Of a stretch of 64,000 nt of DNA, positions 18,715-29,854 are shown in pieces. Source of the stretch: Paludibacteraceae bacterium (GTDB taxonomy: Bacteria; Bacteroidota; Bacteroidia; Bacteroidales; Paludibacteraceae); assembly GCA_017628395.1 (NCBI GenBank), contig JAGBZD010000082.1, positions 1-64,000 on the forward strand. Reading direction: 5' to 3'. The translations under genes and the position numbers were made by a program. Below the pieces are notes generated by a model. That model worked only from the letters and a program-made list of their open reading frames with translations. It searched no databases and was not told the DNA's origin. Each line of letters opens with the position of its first letter. Positions within the stretch are counted from its first letter, which is position 1.

Positions 18715-20259
18715 TTATCCCAACTTCTCCAAGGCTGTGCGGACACGGGAAAGAGTTTCCTCTTTGCCCAGCACATCGGTGATATTCCAGATATGTGGAC
18801 CACGAGCAGCACCAACAAGGCAAATACGGAAAGCGTTCATCACGATACCTACACCATACTCTTTCTCAGCAATCCAAGGCATAATGAGATTATCCAATCC
18901 ATCCGCAGACCAATCATCGTGCGCCTCCAACAAAGCGAGCATCTCGGTCATATGCTTTGGAGAATCCTCTTTCCAACGCTTCTTCAATGATTTCTCATCA
19001 TACTCGGTAGGAGCCACAAAGAAGAAATTAACTTGATCCCACAACTCACTAACAAAGTTTACACGATCTTTTGTCAAACCAATGACTTTCGCCACTACAT
19101 CAGGCGATAAGGCGATAAGGCTATTAGGCGAAAGGCGAGAGGCGAGAATAGGCATAAACTGTTCAGCAAGCTCTTCGTTGCTACGGAGTTGAAGGTATTG
19201 GTGGTTGAACCATTTTCCCTTTTCGTAGTCGAACTTAGCACCAGACTTGCTCACGCGCTCCAGCGAGAACTGCTCGATGAGTTCTTGCATAGTGTACATC
19301 TCTTGGTCGCCTGTAGCATGCCAGCCAAGCAAGGCAAGGAAGTTGATTACCGCCTCAGGATAGTAGCCTTCTTCGCGGTAACCCGATGATACAGAGCCAT
19401 CTTTTTGGTTGTGGAACTCAAGTGGGAAAACAGGGAATCCGAGTCGGTCGCCGTCGCGTTTGGAGAGCTTTCCGTTTCCGTCTGGTTTGAGCAAGAGTGG
19501 CAAGTGTGCAAACTGAGGCATGGTGTCTTCCCAACCGAACGCCTTGTACAAAAGCACATGGAGTGGGGCAGAAGGCAACCACTCTTCGCCACGGATGACA
19601 TGGCTAATCTCCATCAAGTGGTCGTCCACGATATTAGCAAGGTGGTAAGTAGGCAGGTCGTCGGCTGACTTGTAGAGTACCTTATCATCGAGGATATTGG
19701 AGTTGATAACCACTTCGCCACGGATAAGGTCGTGTACATGTACATCAATGTTTGGCTCCACCTTGAAGCGCACGACATACTTCTCGCCAGCAGCGATACG
19801 AGCATCTACCTCTTCCTTGCTGAGTGTCAGCGAGTTCACCATCTGCTCGCGAGTGCGGGCGTCGTATTGGAAGTTGGCAATCTCAGCGCGCTTGGCTTCC
19901 AATTGCTCTGGGGTGTCGAAAGCGATATAAGCATTGCCTGAAGCGAGGAGTTGGTCCACATATTTGTGGTAAATCTCGCGACGCTCGCTTTGGCGGTATG
20001 GACCATAATCGCCTTTGCCATTAGGCGCATCTTGGCAGATACCCTCGTCAATCTCGATGCCAAGCCAAGCGAGGGACTCAGTGATATATTCTTCAGCTCC
20101 AGGCACGAAGCGTGTAGAGTCGGTATCTTCAATACGAAGCAACATGTCGCCGCCATGTTGGCGAGCGAAAAGGTAGTTAAACAAGGCGGTACGAACGCCA
20201 CCGATATGCAATGCACCCGTTGGACTTGGTGCAAAACGAACACGAACTTTTCTATTCAT
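18715..20259 (-). CDS. gltX: Glutamyl-tRNA synthetase
   Basis: 514 residues, class I synthetase charging tRNA-Glu. [13 protein letters not shown] near residue 9-21 is the HIGH motif and [12 protein letters not shown] (about 260) the KMSKS motif. The catalytic domain has the zinc-free replacement region, and the C-terminal anticodon-binding domain runs to the end ([15 protein letters not shown]). It is the last gene of a four-gene leftward set and starts 1 base after the CotH gene stop. Confidence 0.96.
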   Translation of the reverse strand: MNRKVRVRFAPSPTGALHIGGVRTALFNYLFARQHGGDMLLRIEDTDSTRFVPGAEEYITESLAWLGIEIDEGICQDAPNGKGDYGPYRQSERREIYHKYVDQLLASGNAYIAFDTPEQLEAKRAEIANFQYDARTREQMVNSLTLSKEEVDARIAAGEKYVVRFKVEPNIDVHVHDLIRGEVVINSNILDDKVLYKSADDLPTYHLANIVDDHLMEISHVIRGEEWLPSAPLHVLLYKAFGWEDTMPQFAHLPLLLKPDGNGKLSKRDGDRLGFPVFPLEFHNQKDGSVSSGYREEGYYPEAVINFLALLGWHATGDQEMYTMQELIEQFSLERVSKSGAKFDYEKGKWFNHQYLQLRSNEELAEQFMPILASRLSPNSLIALSPDVVAKVIGLTKDRVNFVSELWDQVNFFFVAPTEYDEKSLKKRWKEDSPKHMTEMLALLEAHDDWSADGLDNLIMPWIAEKEYGVGIVMNAFRICLVGAARGPHIWNITDVLGKEETLSRVRTALEKLG

Positions 20260-20260
20260 A

Positions 20261-22141
20261 TCAATTATTAATCATTATTATTTCAGTCTTGTCGTTGTGG
20301 CGAACGATATACATACCCCTATTCAGAATGGGTATTTGTTCGCCTTGATAAATCAATCTGCCCATAATGTCCCATATGGCTATTGGCGATGGGGTGTTAG
20401 CGATGGGTGATTGGATGTCGGTATGGACATAGCCCAAACGGTTGTCCATCCATTGTATGCGTTTGGTGATATATTCCTTCAGGTAATTGACTTCTGCGGC
20501 ATAACTACCGCGTGCCACGGGATTCATGTGCTCTTTGCTATGGAGAATATTCCAGCGCATGAAGTTGAGTTGTTGTGAGCGATCCATAGCGAGTGCCATA
20601 CTATCAATCCATTGACAAAGGTCTTCCTCCGTGATTTGGTTGCAACGACCTACTTGCCAATGAGATTTTAACTCAGACATCGTATTTGGATCTTGCAGTA
20701 CAATACGGCGCACAAAAGTACCCATATCGCCAGCAACAGATCCTCCACTGAAGCATACAAACTCAGACTTATTGTTGAGCGGATAGGTGCGGTAATCATT
20801 GTCGAAAGCAATGTCAAAATCCCATACTGGACCAGTATAAACTTTGTCCTCACCGCGTTTCTTGTACTGATACACACTCCAATATGTATCTGTATTACCC
20901 GACAACTCACCAATAAGGAAATGATTGAGGAAAGTTTCAGCATCTAACAGACGACGCCAACCATTGACAGGATCTGCAAAATGATTGCCATAGACATCCG
21001 ATTCCATAGCGTTGAAGAAGTCACGGATATACTTGCTTTGCGCTGGTGTGATGTCATCCTCATCGGGGGATTTGATAGTCACAGGAATATTATGATTGGA
21101 GTTAAACCAACTCTTTTCTTCGTAGGCGTATGCATCAATCTCCCAAAGATAGCCTCCAGTCAATGCTTCGCCTGAAATATCGGAAGTTTCCATTTCGTCG
21201 ATATTCACTCGGTTCTTATTGACTTCTATTTGGTCGCAGAGTTGGTAACATCCTTTGTATTCGCCATTGAGTACTACATCTACAGGTTGTCCGTAAGGAG
21301 TATATGGCATACCCATCTGTTGGCTGATATGGAATGCCAACAAGTTGCGCATAAGGGTCTTATCGCCGTAGTTGTTGATGAGTGTCCATTTCTTTGCTTT
21401 AGCGGGGGCATCTAAAGGCTTTTGTTTACTATCGAACTTGATACGATAAGGTTTCTTCGGAAATTGAGTGGAAGCATTGCCGCGTAGGCGAGTAGTGGCA
21501 GAATCCAAGACAAAAGAATGGTCAGTGTTAATAATACGCACATAGCAACCAATATCATTGACTTTATCATACGGCTCTACCGCATCAACAGTATTGATTA
21601 CCACCAATGGTAATCCGCTTGGTAAATAGAATTGACTCTCATCACCTTCCGCCTCGTGACCGTAGAACTCCAGTTCGGCAATATTGCAACGCACATTATT
21701 TGGTCCTACATAGCGTACATAGCGAAAACCTTTACTAACATGAACATCGGCATAATGTGTTTCACCAATCACGCCAGCTTTGTCTATAATATATAAAGGT
21801 ATGGCATCTAAAAAATCGCTTCGGGTAGCAGCTTCGATAACACCTAACTTTACTCGTTCGGGACCAACTCCATCGTTGCGAGGCGACCAACCGACGCGCG
21901 TAATCACATGCGGTTTACCTAAATCTAATCCTACCCATGTGTATGAACGCTCATAAGAAGCATAGTAGGTGTTGAGGTTGCCATCAAAAGCGTTGGCAGG
22001 TTGGTTTACAGTAGTACTGACCGAACCATTGTTATAATCAACAGCTGGCGAACCGATAGGGGTGCCTTGTAGCAATATGTCACCCGCCCAGAGGGGGATG
22101 CTAAAAATGATGGTAGCAAGTGTAAGTAAATGTTTCTGCAT
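20261..22141 (-). CDS. Secreted CotH-family protein with discoidin-like domain
   Basis: 626 residues. Signal peptide ([19 protein letters not shown]); F5/8 type C-like carbohydrate-binding domain (about 30-165: [45 protein letters not shown]); CotH kinase-like domain (about 180-530: [65 protein letters not shown]); and a short C-terminal strand-rich tail ([20 protein letters not shown]) like type IX secretion sorting domains. Some CotH proteins are protein kinases; the role in this phylum is unknown. Cell-surface location is inferred. Confidence 0.87.
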   Translation of the reverse strand: MQKHLLTLATIIFSIPLWAGDILLQGTPIGSPAVDYNNGSVSTTVNQPANAFDGNLNTYYASYERSYTWVGLDLGKPHVITRVGWSPRNDGVGPERVKLGVIEAATRSDFLDAIPLYIIDKAGVIGETHYADVHVSKGFRYVRYVGPNNVRCNIAELEFYGHEAEGDESQFYLPSGLPLVVINTVDAVEPYDKVNDIGCYVRIINTDHSFVLDSATTRLRGNASTQFPKKPYRIKFDSKQKPLDAPAKAKKWTLINNYGDKTLMRNLLAFHISQQMGMPYTPYGQPVDVVLNGEYKGCYQLCDQIEVNKNRVNIDEMETSDISGEALTGGYLWEIDAYAYEEKSWFNSNHNIPVTIKSPDEDDITPAQSKYIRDFFNAMESDVYGNHFADPVNGWRRLLDAETFLNHFLIGELSGNTDTYWSVYQYKKRGEDKVYTGPVWDFDIAFDNDYRTYPLNNKSEFVCFSGGSVAGDMGTFVRRIVLQDPNTMSELKSHWQVGRCNQITEEDLCQWIDSMALAMDRSQQLNFMRWNILHSKEHMNPVARGSYAAEVNYLKEYITKRIQWMDNRLGYVHTDIQSPIANTPSPIAIWDIMGRLIYQGEQIPILNRGMYIVRHNDKTEIIMINN

Positions 22142-22146
22142 GTGTA

Positions 22147-23304
22147 TTATTTCTTAAATAGTTTCCATATATTATATTTTCGCGATGCGCGTGGCAAGGG
22201 TTTAGTCATATCGTCTGTCATGTGCAATACAAATCGCTTGTAGTAAGATACGAGCAGGGTGGTGACAGGCAAGGCGATAATCATACCTACAAATCCAAGC
22301 AATGAACCCCATACGGATAAGCTAAGCAATATCCACGCGGGCCCCATGCCTGTGACATCGCCCATAATCTTTGGCACAAGAACCATATCTTGGATACTCT
22401 GCACAATGATAAATACGGCAGCAATACAGAGCATCACAACCCACACGGGACGACCTGTTTCTGCTGCTTGGATGAGTCCGAGCAAGATACATGGCGGAAT
22501 ACCCAATGCTTGCATGTAAGGCACGAGGTTCAGTACGCCAATCAAGAGACCTATACCAATACCCATTGGCAAGCCAATGATTTGGAATCCAATAGCAAAC
22601 AAGATGCCTACGATACCAGCCACAAGAGCTTGCCCGCGAAAGTAGGCATTCATATTACGATCTAAATCGCTGATGAGCATCACAATGCTATCGCGGAAAC
22701 GGTCGGGTAAGTATTTGTGCCAATTGGTGGTAATCTTTTCGTAATCAATGAGCAGAAAAATAATGTACAATATACATATAAATACCACTGCCAGTCCCAT
22801 CAACGCATTCACGCCGCTACTTATCCAGTCACCTAAGATAGGTAACGCTTTCTTGACCCACTGTTGTACTTCTTGAGATTCAATGAGTGTTTTGATGTCG
22901 ATGCTCTGGATAATATCTTCGATGCGTTCATTAACCTGAGGCGAGAAATATTCGCTACCGTCCCACTGACTTATATAGGTCTTGACGCTTTGCGAGAGTG
23001 AATTCGCTTGGCGACTAATGGCTGGCAAAACTGCCGCCACCGCACCAGTCAGCACGCCTATCACCAGCAGAATAGTAACAATGATGGATAGCACGCGACT
23101 CTTTAGGCGGCATGTATGTTGAAAGAAGTTAACAATAGGGGCCAGCATATACGCTACCACAAAACTAATTAAGAATGGCAGCAGTACGCCGCTTAATCGG
23201 CGAACGAGTAGGTACAACGCAACAAGCACCGCTAAGGTGATGCATGTACGAACTAACCATTTGCGGCTGAGGATGGAGGTGTTATTGGAATCGTCGGTTT
23301 GCAT
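22147..23304 (-). CDS. AI-2E family transporter (PerM/YdiK type)
   Basis: 385 residues with seven to eight membrane segments: two at the N-terminus (WLVRTCITLAVLVALYLL, GVLLPFLISFVVAYMLAPIV), one after, a soluble loop (about 100-165), then a C-terminal block with VAGIVGILFAIGFQIIGLPM and LIGVLNLVPYMQALGIPPC, the region that defines the family. Members export small solutes or act as cation antiporters; AI-2 export is shown only for a few, so the substrate is open. It lies 9 bases after the prenyltransferase and 5 before the CotH gene. Confidence 0.88.
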   Translation of the reverse strand: MQTDDSNNTSILSRKWLVRTCITLAVLVALYLLVRRLSGVLLPFLISFVVAYMLAPIVNFFQHTCRLKSRVLSIIVTILLVIGVLTGAVAAVLPAISRQANSLSQSVKTYISQWDGSEYFSPQVNERIEDIIQSIDIKTLIESQEVQQWVKKALPILGDWISSGVNALMGLAVVFICILYIIFLLIDYEKITTNWHKYLPDRFRDSIVMLISDLDRNMNAYFRGQALVAGIVGILFAIGFQIIGLPMGIGIGLLIGVLNLVPYMQALGIPPCILLGLIQAAETGRPVWVVMLCIAAVFIIVQSIQDMVLVPKIMGDVTGMGPAWILLSLSVWGSLLGFVGMIIALPVTTLLVSYYKRFVLHMTDDMTKPLPRASRKYNIWKLFKK

Positions 23305-23313
23305 ATTCTATTA

Positions 23314-24360
23314 CTATGCTGTTGCCAGCAAGATAATGTGTACTATGATAAGGATAAGACAGAAGAATGTGCATATGTTTCGTGCAAGAAGCCAGCGGAA
23401 GAGGAACCAATCCATACCGCTCTTGACATATGAAGCCCAGTCGCCCATTGGCCCCATCCACCAACGAGGCATGTCGTTGCGAGGCAAACCGTAAGCAAAG
23501 AGTCGTGTGGAATGAATCAGGAAAATGGACATAGGTAAGGTACACATAGTTAATAGGTACCACGGACTCCACCAATTGAGCAATATACCTGTAATCAATA
23601 AAAGAAAAGGAACGACCGCAAAAAATCCAATGAAGAGAATCATTCGCTGTTTGCCGTGGTTGTGGATATCCTTGCCTAATAACAATCGAGCGAAAGTCAT
23701 CTTGCTGAGTTCAGCATCTGCATTTACCTCCATGACCGAGTGGACATAGACTATATTGGTTACCATACATCCGATAGCGATGCTCATGCAGAGCATTTGC
23801 CAAGTGAAGGGCGTGCCTGTCAATGCCGCTTGAATACCCAGCATATTGAGTGGACCGAACATCAGTCCAATCACTAATTCACCCAGACCATGATAACCCA
23901 ATTCAAGAGGCTTTCCTGAATAATTGATACCTACAATCAATCCTAAAACACCATAAACCACGATGCCCATAGCCGCTTGCCAACCATGAATGAGCCATTG
24001 CGCTACAAAAGTGATAGCACCCATAGTAGCAGCAAAAGCGAGGAAACCCACTACTGCCCAACCTAAATGGTGTATATCGGTAGCGCCACTTTGGATGTAG
24101 TGACATTTCTCCATACGGGCACGAATACTGGTACTACTCAAGTCGGAACGGACACGAGAGTCGTGCTTGTAATCGAAGTAGTCATCAGCGAGATTCATAC
24201 CTAAATGTGCAGCGCATATACCCAAAAAAACAGGAAATGATAACCACCAAAGGAATCCATCTTGCCCGATACAAAGTATGATTGCCGTAAGGCAGGGTAG
24301 GGCTGACTGTGGAAGCGAAATATCTCGCGCATTTTTTATCCAAAAAAGTATTGTTTTCAT
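23314..24360 (-). CDS. UbiA-family prenyltransferase (MenA-like)
   Basis: 348 residues, eight to nine membrane helices. The two Asp-rich motifs that hold Mg-diphosphate are present: NLADDYFDYKHD (about 56-67) and HSVMEVNADAELSK (about 205-218). Members attach a polyprenyl chain to an aromatic acceptor; 1,4-dihydroxy-2-naphthoate (menaquinone) would be the usual acceptor in this phylum, but no other men genes are nearby. The first gene of the leftward set, with its own promoter diverging from the DUF3109 gene. Confidence 0.85.
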   Translation of the reverse strand: MKTILFWIKNARDISLPQSALPCLTAIILCIGQDGFLWWLSFPVFLGICAAHLGMNLADDYFDYKHDSRVRSDLSSTSIRARMEKCHYIQSGATDIHHLGWAVVGFLAFAATMGAITFVAQWLIHGWQAAMGIVVYGVLGLIVGINYSGKPLELGYHGLGELVIGLMFGPLNMLGIQAALTGTPFTWQMLCMSIAIGCMVTNIVYVHSVMEVNADAELSKMTFARLLLGKDIHNHGKQRMILFIGFFAVVPFLLLITGILLNWWSPWYLLTMCTLPMSIFLIHSTRLFAYGLPRNDMPRWWMGPMGDWASYVKSGMDWFLFRWLLARNICTFFCLILIIVHIILLATA

Positions 24361-24403
24361 ACATTCATATCTTCTTGTAGAAAAATTTTTGCCAAATCGG
24401 TCG

Positions 24404-24434
24404 CAAAGGTACTACTTTTTTTCAACATATGCAA
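24404..24434 (-). promoter_or_regulatory. Promoter of the prenyltransferase set
   Basis: Minus strand TTG within TTGC (24431-24434), 19-20 bases, TACCTTTG (24404-24411). The -33 lies in one arm of an inverted repeat shared with the divergent promoter. Confidence 0.78.
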
Positions 24435-24467
24435 GTGTTCAACAAAAAATGTATCGAACGCTTGCAT
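24429..24467. repeat. Inverted repeat covering both divergent -33 boxes
   Basis: ATGCAAGTGTTC (24429-24440) and GAACGCTTGCAT (24456-24467) match in 11 of 12 positions, spacer 15. Each arm contains the -33 TTGC of one of the two divergent promoters, so a dimeric regulator could act on both. Confidence 0.7.
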
Positions 24468-24492
24468 ATTTCAGAAAAATGTACTACCTTTG
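24462..24492 (+). promoter_or_regulatory. Promoter of the DUF3109-cinA-transporter set
   Basis: TTG at 24462-24464, 20 bases, TACCTTTG at 24485-24492. Confidence 0.8.
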
Positions 24493-24528
24493 CAAATTGT
24501 TTGAAATGAGATTATTCAAATATAGATT

Positions 24529-25110
24529 ATGTTCTTGATTCAGAATACATTAGTCAGTTTAGATGTCTTGGAGAAAGACTTCTGCTGTGATTTAGACAAG
24601 TGTCGTGGCTGTTGCTGTATCGAAGGAGATGCTGGCGCTCCACTCACAGATGAAGAGGAAGCGAAAATACGCGAGATCCTGCCTGTTTTGTTACCAGACA
24701 TGACCAAAGAGGCGTGTGCTGTAGTCGAATCGCAGGGGCTATCATATCTTGACCCATCTGGCGAGAAAGTCACTTCAATTGTGAATGACAAAGATTGTGT
24801 CTTTGCTCGTACGGACCATAATGGTTGGTGTTATTGTTTGATAGAAAAGGCATATAACGCGGGCAAGATTGATTTTAAGAAACCTATCTCTTGCCATTTA
24901 TATCCTATTCGTCTTAATCGAGTGGGGGATATGATAGGAGTAGAGTACCACCGCTGGGATATTTGCCACTGTGCACGAGTGTTGGGTAAGAAACTACATC
25001 TGCCTATTTATAAATTTCTAAAAGAACCACTTGTCCGTTGTTTTGGACAAGAATGGTATGATGAACTTTGCCTTGTAGCAGAGGAGTGGAAGAAACAGAT
25101 TAAAGGTTAG
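24529..25110 (+). CDS. DUF3109 family cysteine-rich protein
   Basis: 193 residues, with about ten cysteines in conserved groups: CCDLDKCRGCCCIEGDAG near residue 18-36, DCVFART and WCYCLIEKAY in the middle, and SCHLYPIRL and WDICHCARV later. The family is widespread in Bacteroidota; the pattern (CxxCC plus later Cys pairs) resembles the YkgJ/Zn-or-FeS cluster proteins and suggests a metal site, but the function is unknown. Eight bases separate it from cinA, so the two are probably co-transcribed. Confidence 0.85.
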   Translation: MFLIQNTLVSLDVLEKDFCCDLDKCRGCCCIEGDAGAPLTDEEEAKIREILPVLLPDMTKEACAVVESQGLSYLDPSGEKVTSIVNDKDCVFARTDHNGWCYCLIEKAYNAGKIDFKKPISCHLYPIRLNRVGDMIGVEYHRWDICHCARVLGKKLHLPIYKFLKEPLVRCFGQEWYDELCLVAEEWKKQIKG

Positions 25111-25117
25111 AAGCGGA

Positions 25118-26431
25118 ATGAAAGCGGAAATAATAACCATAGGTGATGAATTGCTAATAGGGCAGGTGGTCGATACCAACTCTGCTTGGATGGCAGAACG
25201 GCTTAATGAAGTGGGAATTGAACTCTATCAGATCACCTCTGTCCATGATAATCGTGAACACATCTTACATGCTATTGACGAGGCGTTCTTGCGTGCAGAT
25301 ATTGTCTTTACTACAGGGGGGCTTGGTCCTACGAAAGATGATATTACTAAGCATGTGATGTGCGAATATTTCAACACAACACTCGTTGAAGATGTTCGCG
25401 TCAAGGCGCACATACACGATTTATACAAAGATCGACCAGAGGCGCTCAATCGACTGACTGCTACCCAGTGGTTTGTACCTGAATCGGCAACGATTTTACC
25501 CAATAGAGTGGGGAGTGCACCGATCATGGTATTTTATAAAGAGGCAATGAGGAGAAAAGGAGAAGAGGCAAGCTACGAGGATAATTCACAGGTCCTGATT
25601 GCCATGCCAGGTGTGCCGCATGAGATGAAGATTGCCATGACAGAGCAAGTGATACCATTTTTGCTAAAGACCGAAAACGAAAAACGGAAAGATGAAAATG
25701 GAAGGCAGAAAAATGGGATTATTCATCGTACCATTTTGCTACACGGTATCCCTGAATCAAAATTGGCTATTCTTATTGAAGACTGGGAAAATGCGCTCCC
25801 TCTTTCTATGCATCTTGCTTATCTACCCAAAGACGGACTTATTCGATTGCGACTAAGTACCTATGCCGATACAAGTGAAAGTGAGATAGAAGCACAGATA
25901 CAAAAACTATTACCTTTAATCAAGGAATACTTGTTAGCGGTTGAAGATATATCGTTAGAAGCATTGGCAGGGCGTTTGCTTGCGCAACATCATGCTACAA
26001 TCGCTACAGCTGAGAGTTGTACTGGCGGTCGTCTGGCAGCAGCACTCAATGCACGATCTGGTTCGTCGGTCTATTATATGGGGTCGGTAGTGGCATATGA
26101 CAACACAATTAAAGAGCAAGTGCTTGGTGTACAAATTGATACACTAATGCAATATGGTGCCGTAAGCGAACAAACAGTGCGCGAAATGGCAGACAATATT
26201 CGCGCACTCATGCACACCGATTATGCAATAGCTACATCTGGTATTGCAGGTCCTACTGGTGGTACACCAGATAAACCAGTAGGTACAGTTTGGATAGCAT
26301 GGGCAACACCAACAGGTACTGAAGCACAGTGTTTTTATTTTGGTGCAACCCGCGAACGCGAGCAAATTACCCAACGCGCTGTCACCGAAGCACTTGTCGG
26401 ACTAATTAAATATATAAATACTGAACAATAA
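25118..26431 (+). CDS. cinA: CinA / nicotinamide-nucleotide amidohydrolase family protein
   Basis: 437 residues. N-terminal MoCF-biosynthesis-like domain (IITIGDELLIGQVVDTNS, residues 4-21; FTTGGLGPTKDDIT) with ADP-ribose pyrophosphatase-type activity in characterised members, and C-terminal CinA/PncC domain (about 275-437: ATAESCTGGRLAAALNARSG, ATSGIAGPTGGTPDKPVGTV) that deamidates NMN to NaMN in NAD recycling. Full length. Its TAA overlaps the ATG of the transporter gene by one base, indicating translational coupling. Confidence 0.93.
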   Translation: MKAEIITIGDELLIGQVVDTNSAWMAERLNEVGIELYQITSVHDNREHILHAIDEAFLRADIVFTTGGLGPTKDDITKHVMCEYFNTTLVEDVRVKAHIHDLYKDRPEALNRLTATQWFVPESATILPNRVGSAPIMVFYKEAMRRKGEEASYEDNSQVLIAMPGVPHEMKIAMTEQVIPFLLKTENEKRKDENGRQKNGIIHRTILLHGIPESKLAILIEDWENALPLSMHLAYLPKDGLIRLRLSTYADTSESEIEAQIQKLLPLIKEYLLAVEDISLEALAGRLLAQHHATIATAESCTGGRLAAALNARSGSSVYYMGSVVAYDNTIKEQVLGVQIDTLMQYGAVSEQTVREMADNIRALMHTDYAIATSGIAGPTGGTPDKPVGTVWIAWATPTGTEAQCFYFGATREREQITQRAVTEALVGLIKYINTEQ

Positions 26432-28092
26432 TGCCTTTCTTCCGCGAATTATTCCTCACCCATTCAGTCACTCAGTCCATTGTTCTCCTAACAATGGTAG
26501 TATTTCTTGGCTTATGGGCAGGCGAACACCTGCGTATAAAGAAATTCTCTTTTGGGGTAACATGGATATTGTTTATAGGTATTGCTATCTCTTCTTTTGG
26601 CGTAACCATAGATGAGAATGTGTCTTCATTCGCTAAAAATTTAGGTCTCATATTATTCATCTATTCTATAGGTCTTCAAGTAGGTCCTTCTTTTTCGCCA
26701 TTTGACAAGAGCGGTTTGCGACTCAACCTGTTGGCATTGGCAATAGTCATCTTGGGATGTATTACCACTATTGTATTGCATTTCTTAACAGGCATTGATA
26801 TGAGTACTATGGCAGGTATTATGTCAGGTGCGGTTATGAACACCCCCTCGCTGGGTGCTGTGCAACAAACAGCCTCCGATTTATTAGGTTTCGTGTCACC
26901 CAATATCGCTATGGGATACGCTTTGGCATATCCGCTTAGTATTGTTGGACTTATATTATCTTTTGAGATAATACGCTTTTGTTGTCGCGTCAATCTTACA
27001 AAAGAAGATGAAAAACTGCGTCAAGAACATGTTTCCGATGATGATCCTATATGCGTAGATATTCGTTTATCTATTCCAGAGGCGATTACGCTGGAACAGT
27101 TGCACAAACTATGCCCTGTGAGTAATATGTTGGTGAGTCGAGTGACTCATCAGGATGGTAAAGATGAATTGGTAGATACTACCACAATGTTGTACCCCAA
27201 CGATGTGGTTCGTATCGTGAGCGATAAACGCCATGAAAAAGACCTGCAAGTGTTAGGCGAAATCACGCACTACGGTTTTCGCGGAAAAGAGCGTTCTAAT
27301 CACTTGATATCTCGTCGTATTGTGGTTACGCGCACTGAGTGTAATGGCAAACGATTGAGTACTTTTGATGTGCGCCACCGTTATCATGCTACTATTACGC
27401 GAATCAATCGAGCAGGTGTAGAACTCTTGGCTACTCCTGATTTTGTTCTTCAGTTAGGCGACCGCATTATGGTAGTGGGCGACCGTGATGATGTGCGTCA
27501 TGTGGCAGATATTTTCGGAAACGAGTTGAAACGCTTGGATTTACCTAACCTGATGCCAATTTTCTTCGGCATATTCTTGGGTGTATTGGTGGGCTCATTG
27601 CCTATTGCAATACCGGGTATGAATATATCGTTTAAATTCGGATTAGCAGGTGGAGCACTGATTGTTGCATTGTTAATTGGACGCTTCGGTCCTTACTACA
27701 ATATGGTCACTTTTGCTACCACATCAGCAAATATGATGTTACGCCAAGTTGGTTTAACTTTATTTTTGGCAGCTGTTGGACTGAGCGTTGGTGATGGATT
27801 TATTCCTACCATTGCAAATGGTGGCTATATGTGGATTATTTATGGATTTGCTATCACCATGATTCCGTTGATTATAGTCGGTTTTTTGGCGTACAAAGGT
27901 ATGCGTATCAACTATTTCAAAGTGATAGGTCTTCTTACTGGCGCAATGACAGGTGCTCCTGCTTTGGGGTATGCACAAAGTTTGTCTAACCATAACGATC
28001 AAGCTTCGGTCATTTATGCGACCGTATATCCATTAACAATGTTTCTTCGAGTGATGGCAGGACAGTTGTTGGTAGTACTTTTTTGTGCTTAA
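26431..28092 (+). CDS. AspT/YidE-YbjL family membrane transporter with TrkA-C domains
   Basis: 553 residues: about five membrane segments at the N-terminus (to about 185), two cytoplasmic RCK_C (TrkA-C) domains (about 195-370; DDPICVDIRLSIPEAITLEQ, RRIVVTRTECNGKRLSTFDV), then about five more segments. The two halves repeat the motif AGIMSGAVMNTPSLGAVQ / GLLTGAMTGAPALGYAQS, as in aspartate:alanine and related dicarboxylate exchangers. The substrate is not determinable from sequence; fumarase follows 120 bases later but from its own promoter. Confidence 0.88.
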   Translation: MPFFRELFLTHSVTQSIVLLTMVVFLGLWAGEHLRIKKFSFGVTWILFIGIAISSFGVTIDENVSSFAKNLGLILFIYSIGLQVGPSFSPFDKSGLRLNLLALAIVILGCITTIVLHFLTGIDMSTMAGIMSGAVMNTPSLGAVQQTASDLLGFVSPNIAMGYALAYPLSIVGLILSFEIIRFCCRVNLTKEDEKLRQEHVSDDDPICVDIRLSIPEAITLEQLHKLCPVSNMLVSRVTHQDGKDELVDTTTMLYPNDVVRIVSDKRHEKDLQVLGEITHYGFRGKERSNHLISRRIVVTRTECNGKRLSTFDVRHRYHATITRINRAGVELLATPDFVLQLGDRIMVVGDRDDVRHVADIFGNELKRLDLPNLMPIFFGIFLGVLVGSLPIAIPGMNISFKFGLAGGALIVALLIGRFGPYYNMVTFATTSANMMLRQVGLTLFLAAVGLSVGDGFIPTIANGGYMWIIYGFAITMIPLIIVGFLAYKGMRINYFKVIGLLTGAMTGAPALGYAQSLSNHNDQASVIYATVYPLTMFLRVMAGQLLVVLFCA

Positions 28093-28104
28093 AGTGTAAA
28101 TTAT

Positions 28105-28135
28105 TTGCACATATCAAAAAAAAGTAGTAACTTTG
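28105..28135 (+). promoter_or_regulatory. Fumarase promoter
   Basis: TTG at 28105-28107, 20 bases, TAACTTTG at 28128-28135; the leader to the ATG is about 70 bases. Confidence 0.78.
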
Positions 28136-28210
28136 CGCGGAAAATATGTATGCATACGCTTGTTGCAACGAAAAACAATAGAGAATAATATATAAACACA
28201 ATAACAAATT

Positions 28211-29851
28211 ATGGAATTTAAGTACGCACCCATGTTTCAACTTGGAAAGGATGAAACAGAGTATTATCTGCTGACTAAAGACCATGTGTCGGTTGGCGAG
28301 TTCGAAGGAAAACCAATCCTCAAGATTGAGGCAGAAGGATTGACAAAGATGGCGAATGCTGCATTCTCTGATGTGAGTTTTATGCTTCGCCGTAGTCACA
28401 ACGAGCAAGTAGCTAAAATCTTGCGCGATCCAGAAGCAAGTGCAAATGATAAATATGTAGCACTCACTTTCTTGCGTAATGCAGAAGTGTCTTGCAAAGG
28501 TCAGTTGCCATTGTGCCAAGATACGGGTACTGCTATCATTCATGGCGAGAAGGGTCAGCAAGTATGGACTGGCTATTGCGACGAAGAGGCGCTGTCTAAA
28601 GGTGTATATTTGACCTATACAGAGCGCAACCTGCGCTACTCTCAAAACGCTCCTCTCAATATGTATGATGAGGTGAATACCAAGTGCAACTTGCCAGCAC
28701 AAATTGACTTGGAAGCTACTGAAGGTATGGAATATCACTTCCTTTGCGTGACCAAGGGTGGTGGTTCTGCCAACAAAACCTACCTCTATCAAGAAACCAA
28801 AGCGCGTATCCAAAACCCGGGTACACTCATCCCATTCCTCGTGGAAAAGATGAAGTCACTCGGTACGGCGGCTTGCCCTCCATATCACATTGCTTTCGTG
28901 ATTGGTGGTACCAGTGCAGAGAAGAATCTGCTCACTGTGAAACTAGCTTCTACCCACTACTATGATACTCTTCCAACAACTGGCGACGAGACCGGTCGTG
29001 CGTTCCGCGATATAGAGCTCGAAGAACAACTGCTGAAAGAGGCATACAAAATTGGTCTTGGTGCGCAGTTCGGTGGTAAATATATGGCACACGATATTCG
29101 TGTGATTCGTTTGCCTCGTCATGGTGCAAGTTGCCCTATTGGTTTGGGTGTAAGTTGCTCTGCTGATCGCAATATCAAGTGTAAGATTAATAAAGACGGT
29201 ATTTGGATTGAGAAGATGGACAATAACCCAGCTTCGTTGATTCCAGAGGAGTTGCGTCAAGCAGGCGAAGGCGATGCAGTATGCGTAGATCTCAACCAAC
29301 CAATGGCAGATGTTTGCAAGCTTCTAAGCCAATACCCAATCGGTACACGCCTCTCTTTGAATGGTACGATTATTGTAGGTCGTGACATTGCTCACGCTAA
29401 GATTAAAGCGCGTTTGGATGCAGGAGAAGGTATGCCTGAATACTTGAAGAATCACCCAATTTACTATGCAGGTCCTGCTAAGACTCCTGCGGGTATGCCT
29501 TGTGGTTCTATGGGTCCAACCACAGCTGGTCGTATGGACCCATATGTAGATGAGTTCCAAGAGCACGGAGGTAGTTTGATTATGTTGGCTAAGGGTAACC
29601 GCACAATTGATGTGACCAACGCTTGTCAAAAGCACGGTGGCTTCTATTTGGGCTCTATTGGTGGTCCTGCAGCTATTCTTGCACAAGAGAATATTAAGTC
29701 TATCGAGTGTGTAGAATATCCAGAATTGGGTATGGAAGCTATCTGGAAAATTGAAGTAGAGAACTTCCCTGCATTTATTCTTGTAGATGATAAAGGCAAC
29801 GACTTCTTCAAGCAACTCAAACCTTGTGAGGGTTGCACCATTTTGAAGTAA
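28211..29851 (+). CDS. fumA: Fumarate hydratase, class I (iron-sulfur)
   Basis: 546 residues, the single-chain class I fumarase that hydrates fumarate to malate with an oxygen-sensitive [4Fe-4S] cluster. Seen: [18 protein letters not shown] with the first cluster Cys (about residue 100), [19 protein letters not shown], and the beta-domain [20 protein letters not shown] and [15 protein letters not shown] with the swivelling substrate-site residues. It fits an anaerobe running the reductive branch of the TCA cycle. Followed by the M23-like gene 3 bases downstream. Confidence 0.95.
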   Translation: MEFKYAPMFQLGKDETEYYLLTKDHVSVGEFEGKPILKIEAEGLTKMANAAFSDVSFMLRRSHNEQVAKILRDPEASANDKYVALTFLRNAEVSCKGQLPLCQDTGTAIIHGEKGQQVWTGYCDEEALSKGVYLTYTERNLRYSQNAPLNMYDEVNTKCNLPAQIDLEATEGMEYHFLCVTKGGGSANKTYLYQETKARIQNPGTLIPFLVEKMKSLGTAACPPYHIAFVIGGTSAEKNLLTVKLASTHYYDTLPTTGDETGRAFRDIELEEQLLKEAYKIGLGAQFGGKYMAHDIRVIRLPRHGASCPIGLGVSCSADRNIKCKINKDGIWIEKMDNNPASLIPEELRQAGEGDAVCVDLNQPMADVCKLLSQYPIGTRLSLNGTIIVGRDIAHAKIKARLDAGEGMPEYLKNHPIYYAGPAKTPAGMPCGSMGPTTAGRMDPYVDEFQEHGGSLIMLAKGNRTIDVTNACQKHGGFYLGSIGGPAAILAQENIKSIECVEYPELGMEAIWKIEVENFPAFILVDDKGNDFFKQLKPCEGCTILK

Positions 29852-29854
29852 TAT

